A stretch of DNA of 51,487 nucleotides from Oscillospiraceae bacterium. Lineage in GTDB: Bacteria > Bacillota > Clostridia > Oscillospirales > Oscillospiraceae. The notes beneath the pieces were generated by a model that saw nothing but the letters and a program-made list of their open reading frames with translations, ran no database searches and had not been told where the DNA came from. Location: positions 1 through 51,487 of the forward strand of contig JAEDDG010000011.1 of the NCBI GenBank assembly GCA_016293865.1. The letters run 5' to 3'. Of this stretch, positions 41,360 through 49,831 are shown in pieces (position 1 is the stretch's first letter; the number at the start of each line of letters is the position of its first letter). A program made the translations under genes and the position numbers.

Positions 41360-43420
41360 TCAGTCTCCGCCGTATTGATAGCTGTAATCAGGCATGACGG
41401 CATAAATCTGTTCATACAGAGACCGTGCTTTATCCTGGAAGAAGTCATAGCAGGTGTACGCATAATTCAGCTGCTCCACGTCATCACCGTCAGGATCAAT
41501 CCCCTCGAGCGCTTTTTCCAGCTGATCAGCATAGCTGTTCTGCCATGCCTGCTGTCCCGTTTTAACCGTGGTATACGCCGCACTGTCGTTGGCCTTCAGT
41601 TCCAACAGCAGCTCATATGCATAATCGATCTCATCTTTCCAGAAATCCGCATATTTCTCCATTGCCTCAACCATTCCCTTTGTGGACGGATCCTCCACCA
41701 TTGCATAATCACACGCGGCATCAATAGGATTTTCCTTGAAATGCGCGTCGAACATGGCAGCTACACCTGTATCCTTTACAGACATGCTGGCGCAGATCTG
41801 CTTCACGCACTCGCTCATGTAGCAGTACTCCGCGCTGGCCTGCGCATCCTGCGGATCAAACTGCACATCTGAAGGATAAGAGGCAATATAATAATAGCCG
41901 TATGCCGTTTTGACAATTTCAGCGTAGTTCGGCAGCATTTCAAACTCGGAACGGTCCTGAGTGACAATAATGGAAAACACATGCCCGCCGTTGCCGGTTT
42001 CCGCAGACTTTTTGTTCATGAACTCAACCTGTTTGGGGTTGCTGTCATCAATCTTTGCGATGCTCTTCCAGCCGATCGGCAGAGAGATTGAATAATAATC
42101 CGTCGCAAAAGTATAGGTGTCTCCGCTGTAATTCTGCGCCAGCACAAGGTCGCCCGTCCTGACCCAGCCGTATTTTCCGTCAAATTCGATCAAGCTCCAG
42201 CCAAGATCTTCCGCCAGCTTCGTATACAGCGTGCCTGCGGCCGCAGCTCCGGTCTGCCTGTAGCTGTCACCCGGTCCGCTTTTGACAAGCGTTCCGTTAT
42301 TGGGGCTGACAGCATAAAGGCTTGTATCCGTTCCCCAGACCTTCGGGAAATACTCCAGCTCCTTGTACGGCGTTACATCATTTGTAAGAATCGTCTCCAG
42401 TCCATTCTGATCCGCATATGTCTGCGCAGCGGAACCACTGGCGCAGAGCACATACCGCACGCTGCTGGATGTAAAAATGCCTGAACCAATCTGCAGAACA
42501 GAGCTGGGAATGCTGACAAACATCACGCGGTCCAGACCGCGGAATGCACCGTCAGCAATTGAAGTCACGCCGGCGCCCTCAACAGTGCTCTCGATCATCA
42601 GCATGCCGCCGTGGGCAAAAGCTGTACCGGATTCAAAGCCGGTAACTGACGCCTGGCCGTCCGTAATGGTGTAGCGAATGCCGTCGACCACTGTTTCCAG
42701 CGGTTGATCCGGCTCTTCCTCCCCGGACTGTTCACTGGAATCCTCCGGTTCAGGCGTCGGCTCGGGCTCAGGCTCCGGACGGCTGAACGAGGCATGGATT
42801 GCAAATGTGAGAATCAGGCCGATCACTGCGACACACGCCAGGCAGATACCGGTAATAAACAGCCTGCGTCCTTTTCTGATCCGCTCAGCGCCATATCCCT
42901 TCTGCGGAGAATAGTCTCCGTCATCCACTGCTTCCACCGGCGGAACATATGACCGTCTCTGAGGCGCTGCAGGATCCGTATCAAACGGCAGCTCATATCC
43001 GCGCTCATAGGGCGCAGATTCTTTCCAGACATTGCCGGAAGACTGCGCATGCTCCTCCTGCTGTACCGGCTGCTGCACGTGCGTACCGGGTTCAAGCGGG
43101 CTTTCCGGCACAATGCCGGCGCGGATCATTGCTGCTGCCTCGTCAATGGCGGCGGCAGCGCCGTTCAGCTCCGAATTGGGCAGCTGATCAATGGCAGACA
43201 CTGCATCCACATCGTACATGGGATCGCGCACAAAGAGAAGTGTCTCAACATCAGTGACACGAATATTCTTTTTAAACAGGCCGGAAACCTCCTGCATCTG
43301 AACCTTATGTGCAAAGAGGAAGTCAAACCCCACCGCGTTGTACTCGGAAATAATCCTGGCACGGGCACGTGGGTCTTCGCTCTGATCCGGCGTTAACGGT
43401 ACGCATTTATATTCTGCCAT
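41360..43420 (-). CDS. Multidomain membrane protein: cytoplasmic domain, TM, Glu-Pro linker, LRR-like and SH3-like parts, LprI-like C-terminus
   Basis: 686 aa. Residues 1-100 form a soluble domain I do not recognise (MAEYKCVPLTPDQ, GFDFLFAHKVQMQEV). A polar, Pro/Gln-rich stretch leads to one membrane helix near 185-207 (LFITGICLACVAVIGLILTF). Outside come a Glu-Pro linker, a short BspA-like leucine-rich stretch (ADGAFRGLDRVMFVSIPSSV), an SH3-like segment (LVKSGPGDSYRQTG ... YGWVRTGDLVL), an unassigned region, and a C-terminus reminiscent of LprI (TTVKTGQQAWQNSYADQLE). ATG 43420 shares its A with the stop of the Sel1-like gene (TAATG). Likely an envelope sensor or wall-binding protein. Confidence 0.65.
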   Translation of the reverse strand: MAEYKCVPLTPDQSEDPRARARIISEYNAVGFDFLFAHKVQMQEVSGLFKKNIRVTDVETLLFVRDPMYDVDAVSAIDQLPNSELNGAAAAIDEAAAMIRAGIVPESPLEPGTHVQQPVQQEEHAQSSGNVWKESAPYERGYELPFDTDPAAPQRRSYVPPVEAVDDGDYSPQKGYGAERIRKGRRLFITGICLACVAVIGLILTFAIHASFSRPEPEPEPTPEPEDSSEQSGEEEPDQPLETVVDGIRYTITDGQASVTGFESGTAFAHGGMLMIESTVEGAGVTSIADGAFRGLDRVMFVSIPSSVLQIGSGIFTSSSVRYVLCASGSAAQTYADQNGLETILTNDVTPYKELEYFPKVWGTDTSLYAVSPNNGTLVKSGPGDSYRQTGAAAAGTLYTKLAEDLGWSLIEFDGKYGWVRTGDLVLAQNYSGDTYTFATDYYSISLPIGWKSIAKIDDSNPKQVEFMNKKSAETGNGGHVFSIIVTQDRSEFEMLPNYAEIVKTAYGYYYIASYPSDVQFDPQDAQASAEYCYMSECVKQICASMSVKDTGVAAMFDAHFKENPIDAACDYAMVEDPSTKGMVEAMEKYADFWKDEIDYAYELLLELKANDSAAYTTVKTGQQAWQNSYADQLEKALEGIDPDGDDVEQLNYAYTCYDFFQDKARSLYEQIYAVMPDYSYQYGGD

Positions 43421-44049
43421 TACCGCTCATCCCCTTTCTCCCGGGGGCCGCTCTCCGGATTTGCGCCGGTCTGCGGCGGATTCTCAGGTGTTTTGTCAGC
43501 ACCCGCCGCTTCACGGCGGCGCATTGCCTCGATCTTTCTCCCGGCCGCCTCAATTTCTTCCTGCTTTTCCAGCGCCCTCGGATATCCCACATCGATCGCC
43601 CTGCGGTAAAACTTCATGGCGTTTTCAGAATGGGCCAGAAACTGATCATATTCCCTGCGTTCATAATGCACGGATGCAAGTTTCTTATTCTCATCACCGC
43701 AGTACATGAGTGCCGGTCCGTAGGACTGTTTGGCCGCCATTTTGATCCATGTAGCGCCGAAAGAGTACGCCTTATCCCGGTTCGGATCCTTGGGCGGATA
43801 TGTCTCCGACTGACGGACAAGATACAGTCCGTATTCGAACTGACTTCTTGCATCTCCCTCTTCCGCCTTCCTGCGCAGATGTGCCACAGGATCCGCTCTT
43901 GTCGGCTTTGCCTGCTCGCTCTGCGTCTGATACTGCGCAGCATCAAACGCTTCCGTATCCTCTGCGCTCATACGGTACCAGCCCACAGCAATCAGGATCA
44001 CGCCTGCAATGAGCATTGCAGCAAAAATCACAATAAAAAAAACAAACAT
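43420..44049 (-). CDS. Membrane-anchored Sel1-like repeat protein
   Basis: 209 aa from ATG 44049, preceded by GGAGGG at 7 bases; an ATG five codons upstream overlaps that site. An N-terminal membrane helix (MFVFFIVIFAAMLIAGVILI) is followed by Sel1/TPR-like helices: KAEEGDARSQFEYGLYLV and KMAAKQSYGPALMYCG, then FYRRAIDVGYPRALEKQEEI. The C-terminal tail is Pro-rich and charged. Sel1 repeats usually hold protein complexes together. Its stop overlaps the start of the 686-aa membrane protein, so the two are likely partners. Confidence 0.75.
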   Translation of the reverse strand: MFVFFIVIFAAMLIAGVILIAVGWYRMSAEDTEAFDAAQYQTQSEQAKPTRADPVAHLRRKAEEGDARSQFEYGLYLVRQSETYPPKDPNRDKAYSFGATWIKMAAKQSYGPALMYCGDENKKLASVHYERREYDQFLAHSENAMKFYRRAIDVGYPRALEKQEEIEAAGRKIEAMRRREAAGADKTPENPPQTGANPESGPREKGDER

Positions 44050-44118
44050 GAAAAATCCCTCCATGCACAGAAAGCATTCTCCAGAAAAAACAGGGCACCG
44101 CCCCTCTGCAGCCCCCTG

Positions 44119-44568
44119 TCAGACCAGTGAATGCGCGGCAAATGCGCGGACATCTTCCAAAAAGATCTGCGCCGGCGCAGGCCATGCGATAAATCCCTGC
44201 ACATATGTATCAAAATCACATGCCGGAAACACTGAATCGGAAAATAAAACTGCTGTAGGCAGCGCGCGGGCACTCGTCCTGAACACGCCCAGCGCACCAC
44301 TTCCGCTGCAGGCAGACAGTCCGGCATCCACAAGCATCATATCCGGCCTGTGCGCAGAAAGGTATGCCGCGGCAGCAGGAACAGTGCTGGCAAGCCCAAC
44401 GCGGAAATCGCCGCACAGAACGCGCTTGAGCTGCTGCAGATCGCCCATTCCGCCATGGACGACCAGTATGTGTCTGTGCTCTCCAGCGGCAGGTACCTCA
44501 ATAAAGCCGGTTTCTCCCCGCCGTCCGCCCGGATTGACAGAGCCATATGTATAGCAGATCCGAATCAT
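44119..44568 (-). CDS. Degenerate response-regulator receiver domain protein
   Basis: 149 aa. From residue 33 the chain has the receiver pattern: HILVVHGGMGDLQQLKRVL, ADMM-like PDMMLVDAGLSA with the presumed phospho-acceptor Asp, ALPTAVLFSDS, and FIAWPAPAQIFLEDVRAF. The acidic pair normally after the first strand (VDD) is replaced by VHG, and the Lys before the cis-Pro is Trp, so ordinary phosphorylation is doubtful. There is no output domain. The ATG lies only a few bases after the predicted transcription start, so the mRNA may be leaderless. It is first in the cluster with the Sel1-like and 686-aa membrane genes, 69 bases ahead. Confidence 0.6.
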   Translation of the reverse strand: MIRICYTYGSVNPGGRRGETGFIEVPAAGEHRHILVVHGGMGDLQQLKRVLCGDFRVGLASTVPAAAAYLSAHRPDMMLVDAGLSACSGSGALGVFRTSARALPTAVLFSDSVFPACDFDTYVQGFIAWPAPAQIFLEDVRAFAAHSLV

Positions 44569-44578
44569 TGTTTTTTAC

Positions 44579-44607
44579 AGTATATCCAATTCATCGCGCA
44601 GTGTCAA
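44579..44607 (-). promoter_or_regulatory. Near-consensus SigA promoter of the receiver/Sel1/membrane cluster
   Basis: -35 TTGACA (44602-44607), 17 bases, -10 TATACT (44579-44584). The start codon at 44568 is only about 4 bases beyond the expected transcription start. Confidence 0.8.
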
Positions 44608-44885
44608 TACTGTTTGAAAAATCAGCGGATATACGCCCTTTCTTGTAAAAATTGTTACAAATCTGTAAATATTCGCTTGTTTTTAACCGCTTCTGTTTTT
44701 CAAAAAACGTGCCCTCCGGCCAAGCGTGTCCGACGGTTTTCTCCCGGCTGATCCGGATGCTGGCGCCTGGCCGCACATACAGCTTACCGCATCATCCGCG
44801 CAGATTCTGTCGGATTTCATCGAAGCACAGCGCTCAATGCCTTCATATGTTCAATCCGGCGACTTTGAGGCGAACAGGAACGCGT

Positions 44886-44913
44886 TTGCAATTGCGGACA
44901 TCTGTGCTATACT
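44886..44913 (+). promoter_or_regulatory. SigA-type promoter of the GtrA gene
   Basis: -35 TTGCAA (44886-44891), 16 bases, -10 TATACT (44908-44913). Confidence 0.65.
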
Positions 44914-44967
44914 ATATGCATCTTTCTGCGCACACTGTCATGAAAAAACAGATCGGATGGAGTCTTC

Positions 44968-45477
44968 ATGCACACAAATGAACAACAAACCGAAAAACAG
45001 AATAGCCGCTGCCTGTCCGGCGCAGCGCAGTCCGAAAACCGGCCGCCCGCGTTGGAAAACACGCGCCGCCCGCGTTTTTTTGACGCCTCCATGCTCCGTT
45101 TTATCGGCGTTGGGCTTGTGAATACCGCCGTGGGAAGCGCGATTATGTTCGGTCTTTATAATCTGGCAGGCTGTTCCTACTGGCTGTCCTCTGCTGTGAA
45201 CTATACGCTGACCAGCATTCTCAGCTACTTTCTCAACAAATATTTCACTTTCCGCAGACACGGCGGCGGACTTGCACAGCCCCTGCGTTTTGCGGTGAAT
45301 ATTGCCGTGTGCTACCTGGTTGCCTACTCCGCCGCACAGCCGGCGGTCAATTGGCTTTTGGCCGGTCTTGGCGAAAAACTGCGCGGCAATCTGTCGCTGC
45401 TCGCCGGCATGTGCATCTTCACTGCGCTGAACTACCTCGGCCAGCGGTATTTTGTCTTCCGGCAAAAACACTGCTGA
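44968..45477 (+). CDS. GtrA family membrane protein
   Basis: 169 aa with an about 40-residue polar N-terminal extension, then four membrane helices. The GtrA signature is FIGVGLVNTAVGSAIMFGLY and LSYFLNKYFTFRR, ending ALNYLGQRYFVFR. GtrA proteins are thought to help flip polyprenyl-linked sugars for surface glycan decoration. GGAG precedes ATG 44968. No glycosyltransferase is next to it, so the target glycan is unknown. A strong hairpin terminator lies about 120 bases downstream. Confidence 0.9.
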   Translation: MHTNEQQTEKQNSRCLSGAAQSENRPPALENTRRPRFFDASMLRFIGVGLVNTAVGSAIMFGLYNLAGCSYWLSSAVNYTLTSILSYFLNKYFTFRRHGGGLAQPLRFAVNIAVCYLVAYSAAQPAVNWLLAGLGEKLRGNLSLLAGMCIFTALNYLGQRYFVFRQKHC

Positions 45478-45597
45478 TCCGGCAGGCATACATAGGCGCT
45501 TCTGCCGGGACAGGCTGCGGCCGGCAGGGCTTCAATACCCGCCGTTTTCCCGCAGCGTCATAAACAGAGCAAATAAAAACTCAACCGGTCAAAATAA

Positions 45598-45636
45598 CAA
45601 GGGACTGACGTACTGCGGCAGCACGTCAGTCCCTTG
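45598..45636. terminator. Bidirectional intrinsic terminator
   Basis: CAAGGGACTGACGT pairs with ACGTCAGTCCCTTG around 11 bases. It serves GtrA and the convergent EFR1 region. Confidence 0.85.
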
Positions 45637-45651
45637 CTGTTTATATGCAAC

Positions 45652-46394
45652 CTATTTTTCTCCGAGATAATACCTTGGCTTTCCCTGCGTTTTCTTTCCG
45701 TATTCAACTGCTTCTGCCGGGCAGCCAGCGATACAAGCCATACAATGCTTACAGTTCTTCCCCCACACAGGTTTTCCGTTTACCATTTTCACATTATTGA
45801 GCGGGCAGCGTTCTGTACACTTCCCGCAGCCGGTACATTGATCTGTTGCGGCAAAGCCTTTGGCGCTTATCATCATGGAGTACATAATCGGATTCAGAAT
45901 CTTTGACATAACCGCTTTACCGGCTGCTCTTTGGGCAGCATCTGCTTATCCCGTATCGCTTCTGCAATTTTTACAATTTTTGGTTCCGCTTCTTGCAGAA
46001 TTTTATCGCTGACTTCTTTCGGCTGTGTTCCTCCGCCTGCAATATAGCCCTGCGGCATCACAACTGAGTTGAAGCCCAGCAGAGAAAACTGTTTCTGCGC
46101 ACACATTTTTTCGACATAACGGACAGTCTGCCACGGCGTGGCCGCACATGTTCCGATAAAATATGCCTGTTTTGTGCCGCTGAAATTCACTTTGCTGATG
46201 TATTCATCCATGATGCGTGGCAGTCTGCCTGCATAAACCGGGCCGACGAAAACAAGCGGCCCGTCTGACTCTACCGGACCGTAATCATTCTCTTTGATCC
46301 GCTGGTTGATCGAAATAATTTCATCTCCGGAAATCTCTGCAATGCTCTTTGCAACAAATCTTGAATTGCCTGTTCCGCTGAAATATAAAACCAT
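45652..46394 (-). pseudogene. EFR1-family flavodoxin/ferredoxin gene split by a frameshift
   Basis: The N-terminal part (46394-45894) begins MVLYFSGTGNSRFVAKSI, the flavodoxin-like opening of EFR1 proteins, with GGGAGG before its ATG. The C-terminal part (45909-45652) is a 2x[4Fe-4S] ferredoxin: CTGCGKCTERC and CKHCMACIAGC. Joined, they would give about 247 aa, the normal size. The two frames overlap by 16 bases and need a -1 shift near 45900-45911 to join. I see no classical slippery heptamer. The simplest view is loss of one base (or a sequence error). Because the second part has its own ATG, coupled translation as two proteins is an alternative. Confidence 0.75.
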
Positions 46395-46487
46395 GTCTGT
46401 ATCCTCCCAATGCGTATTGCCGCTTAAGCGTACAGCAGTATAACACTGCAAGAAAAACTCACGGTAAACTGACGGCGCATTTTAAAC

Positions 46488-47859
46488 TTATTTCTCAATT
46501 TCAACGTCCAGCCGTCTCGTATAGCGTGTCATCATGACTGCCGCAAAAATGCCAACAATCAATTCCGTAACAGGCATGGCAAACCAGATGCTGTCCGCAC
46601 CGCAGATCAAAGGCAGCAGATAAATCAAAATACCGCTGATCACAACACCTCTTGACACTGACACAATAAATGAAGCTGACGGCTTCATGAGAGCCTGGAA
46701 ATAGTAGGTCGAAAAGATATTAAAGGGCAGGAGCAGGAATGAGATGCTGTAACTGCGGATAATGGCCGGCGCGATTTTCAAAATTGTGTTTGTCGGCGTC
46801 ATAAAGATGCGGACAAAAAGATTGGGCGCAAATTCAGCCAGCGCTGTCCATATCAGGCCGAATACGGCGGCTGTTGCCAAAGCACATTTCAGGATTTCAC
46901 GAATCCTTTTTCCCTGGCGTGCGCCGAAATTTGTGGACATCAGCGGCTGTGACGCCTGCCCGATACTGTAAGCACATCACTGAACAAAGGTGCTGATATT
47001 GATAATAATCCCATAAACGGAGAGCGCATCTGTTCCCCAATAGTGCAGGATCCGACGGTTGAAAAGCATGGTCAGGATGCCCATCGCTACATCAATAAAG
47101 AAGGTGGAAAATCCGGTCACACCGATCCTTTTTAACATAAAAAACAGCCTGGCCGGTCTTTCCAGCCGCAGGGTGCTTTTTTTGCTGAAAAAGTGGGTAA
47201 GCATAATCATCAGGGAGAATACGGAACCCATAACGGTAGCAAGACCTGCTCCCATAACACCCATATCCAAAGCAAAGACGAAAAACCAGTCACCAAAAAA
47301 CGTTGAAAACACCGCCGAACAATACGGCTTTTGTGGCAAGTCCCGGATTGCCGTCGTTACGCAAAAACGCCGCCATAAGCTGCGTCAAAAGGAAACTCGG
47401 TACGGCAAATTTCACAGGGTAAAGATAGCGCTGCGCCAAAGGGAGCAGCGTCTCCTCCGCCCCGAAAAGCGTAAGCAGCTCACGGTCAAAGAAAAGGATG
47501 GCAGCCCAAGTGATAACCGCCAGAATCGCCGTGCCGATCAACGCCGCTGTAAAGTATTCGTTCGACTTTTTCCGGTTTTCCTCAGATTCTCCGCGCAGAG
47601 TACTGAAAAGCACAGATCCGCCAATCCCCATAAGCAGTCCCAAACTGTATATGATGTTCCAGATCGGACTGACTACAGCAAGCGCCGCCGTCCCGCTCGG
47701 TCCCTGATACTGACCGACCATTGCCAAATCAACCACGCCGTATATTGAGGAAATCAGCGCGCTCCCAAAAGCGGCAGTCAGATACTTCAAGTACAGCGGT
47801 TTGATTTTTCCGGTAAGAACAATGTTGCTTCCGGTATTTTTCACTGCCTGTTCAGACAT
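46488..47859 (-). pseudogene. MATE-family efflux transporter with frameshift and in-frame stop
   Basis: Good ribosome site (AAGGAGG) and start at 47859 (MSEQAVKNTGSNIVLTGKIK). The first segment reads to GVFNVFW and stops at 47290. Removing one T from a T6 run (47295-47300, minus strand) restores NVFGDWFFVFALDMG, continuous to 46977. There an in-frame TGA (46977-46979) interrupts FVQ-stop-CAYSIGQASQP, after which the frame is open to 46488. Full length would be about 456 aa with twelve helices, typical for MATE drug or cation antiporters. Two lesions make a functional product unlikely, unless the T6 tract is a sequencing error or phase-variable and the stop is read through. Confidence 0.85.
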
Positions 47860-47870
47860 ATATGACCTCC

Positions 47871-48475
47871 TTACTTGTAAATAATACCTTTTCGCTCAGT
47901 GGTTTTCTTCAATGCGATTGCCACAGCCAGCACAAGCGCCTCATAAATACCGAAGGTGTGCCAAACAACTGCGCTCCCAAATAGTTTTGGCAGGAATGTG
48001 ATAATCAGAGAATTCATAACAAAACTGCGGACAACGTTAAGGGCAATCGCCTGACTGGAGCGCTTGGTGGAATAAAAATAGGCGGAAAGCATGCTGTTGA
48101 CACTCCCAATAATAAAGCCCCAGCAGTATTCCCACAGATGTGCTGCCGTAAATTCCAGCGTCTCGGCATCCGCACCGAACAGCTCACAAAGAAAGTGTGG
48201 GAAAAGCACATAAACAGTCACGCAAAGGGTACTGCCTGTAACGCTGATCAACTGTCCTGCACGGTAATCGTATTTCAGGTTTTCGTCCTCTATTGCACCA
48301 TATGCCTGTCCGAACAGGGGCTGCATCCCCTCCGATGCGCCGAAGAACACCGCCATAGCAAAAGAGGACAGATATGAAATAATGGCAAACGCGTTGATTC
48401 CGATATCGCCGTAGGCTGCCATCAGGGTGTAGTTCATACTTTCTATCTTGTCCCCGCCTGCGACCACTATACCCA
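47871..48475 (-). pseudogene. MATE-family transporter, 5'-truncated (C-terminal half)
   Basis: From about 48475 the frame reads FTLGIVVAGGDKIESMNYTL, then MQPLFGQAYGAIEDENLKYD (MATE signature region) to the stop at 47871, about 200 aa of the C-terminal half. Upstream of 48475 the same frame (to 48656) is only the antisense of the FtsX-like gene, so its apparent start is false. It stands 11 bases before the other MATE gene on the same strand, suggesting a former MATE-MATE-EFR1 operon that lost its promoter and 5' half. Confidence 0.78.
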
Positions 48476-49613
48476 AAGTGAAAACGGTACTTTTACTTAT
48501 ATCGATGACATCACACTGAGCGAAGAAGAATTGCTTGAAAATGCGCTGGAACTGAAAATCACCGGCATAATCCGTCCGAAAGAGGATGCGCAGAACGCAG
48601 GCATCACCACCGCCGCGGCGTACACCTCCAAACTTACGGATTATGTAATCACTCATACAGATGAAAGCGCAATTATTCTGGCACAGGAAGCAGACGCTGG
48701 AATCAATGTACTGACCGGCATGAAATTTGAGTCGTCCGACGATGACGCAAAAGCCAAAGATGCCAAAGCGTATTTGAGCGCACTCAGCATCTCAGACAAA
48801 GCGTCATTCTACAAGCTGATGACATACTATGTATCCAACAATTCTGAAACAGAAAGTACGGGAGCAGGTCAAAACGGCATGGCTGCAGGCAATACGGCAG
48901 CGGATGAGTCAACTATGGCAGCCGCGCTTGACCAGTGGCTTGCCGGTGAGCCTGACAGGGAGATCCTGCTGAAAGTCTATGACGAGTATATTGCCGGCTC
49001 GACCTATGAGGACAACATGAAAGCTTTTGGAAAAGTGAGCTATGATGCCCCGGCGTCCATCAGCATTTACACCGACAGTTTCGAAAACAAGGACAGGATT
49101 GCCGATTGTATTGAAAGATACAACGAAACGGCAGCAGAAGATGCCCGCATCACCTACACTGACTATGTGGCGATGCTGACCTCCTCCATTACAACGATTA
49201 TCAACAGCATTTCCTATGTGCTGGTCGCCTTTGTAGCGATTTCCCTGATCGTTTCCTGCATCATGATCGGAATCATCACACACATTTCTGTCCTGGAACG
49301 CACAAAGGAGATCGGAATTCTGCGCGCCCTCGGTGCATCCAGGCGCAACATTTCACAGGTATTCAACGCGGAGACATTTATTATCAGATGCTGCGCCGGA
49401 TTGCTCGGCATTGGTGTGTCGCTGCTTGCCCTTATTCCGATGAACTCAGTAATCGAAAAACTGACCGGGCTGGCAGAACTTGAAGCGCAGCTGCCGCTGA
49501 CCTCTTCCATCGCACTGGTTGCAATCAGCATCCTGATTACCATGATCGGCGGTCTTCTGCCGGCCAAGAAGGCTGCAAAGAAAGATCCTGTCATTGCACT
49601 GAGAACTGAATGA
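48465..49613 (+). pseudogene. FtsX/MacB-like ABC transporter permease, 5'-truncated
   Basis: The readable frame begins around 48465 (SENGTFTYIDDITLSEEELL) without a start codon and continues as LKITGIIRPKEDAQNAG. The C-terminal membrane part has SISYVLVAFVAISLIVSCIM, ISVLERTKEIGILRALGASRR (hallmark of FtsX-like permeases) and LLPAKKAAKKDPVIALRTE. Homologues are 700-1100 aa with an N-terminal membrane helix and large extracellular domain; here only about 380 residues remain. No partner ATPase is nearby. ATG 48531 would give 360 aa but lacks a ribosome site. It abuts, head to head, the truncated MATE gene. Confidence 0.8.
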
Positions 49614-49622
49614 GCTTGCAGC

Positions 49623-49658
49623 ATTCCCCCGCTTTCCATACTGGAAAAGCGGGGGAAT
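49623..49658 (+). terminator. Intrinsic terminator after the FtsX-like remnant
   Basis: ATTCCCCCGCTTTCC pairs with GGAAAAGCGGGGGAAT (one bulge) around five bases, followed by TTTTTGC. Confidence 0.88.
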
Positions 49659-49701
49659 TTTTGCTTCTGCATACCTGCAGCCAAAGCCGCAGAAACGCAG
49701 C

Positions 49702-49728
49702 AACCGGAAGGCAAAATGCCTTCCGGTT
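49702..49728 (-). terminator. Hairpin after the SLH protein gene
   Basis: AACCGGAAGGCA pairs with TGCCTTCCGGTT around AAA. It lies about 100 bases past the stop at 49832; the T run on the minus strand is poor. Confidence 0.6.
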
Positions 49729-49831
49729 ACATGTCTGTCCACTGTTTCCCGTCCATGGGGTCAAGGGAAACTGCGGTTTTTTACTGATGATCAGCGGTCA
49801 GTTCCGGATAACCGGAACATGAAAGCCGCCT

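Larger units (their letters stand above)
44569..44967. other. Divergent intergenic region between receiver-like and GtrA genes
   Basis: 399 bases. It contains the two facing promoters listed separately. On the plus strand an open frame from 44726 (GTG) runs into the GtrA gene in another frame; its translation (ILSDFIEAQRSMPSYVQSGD...) looks somewhat protein-like, but it has no ribosome site and no family I recognise. The left part (44600-44720) is AT-rich. Confidence 0.45.

Noticed and set aside
44726..45121. 131-aa plus-strand ORF before GtrA
   Set aside because: Somewhat protein-like but no ribosome site, overlaps the GtrA promoter and gene in another frame, no recognised family.
46977..46979. 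In-frame TGA as selenocysteine in the MATE gene
   Set aside because: MATE pumps are not selenoproteins, no SECIS-like hairpin is obvious just downstream, and the gene has a second lesion.
48476..48656. N-terminal 60 residues of the second MATE frame
   Set aside because: Antisense of the FtsX-like coding sequence, so not part of a MATE protein.
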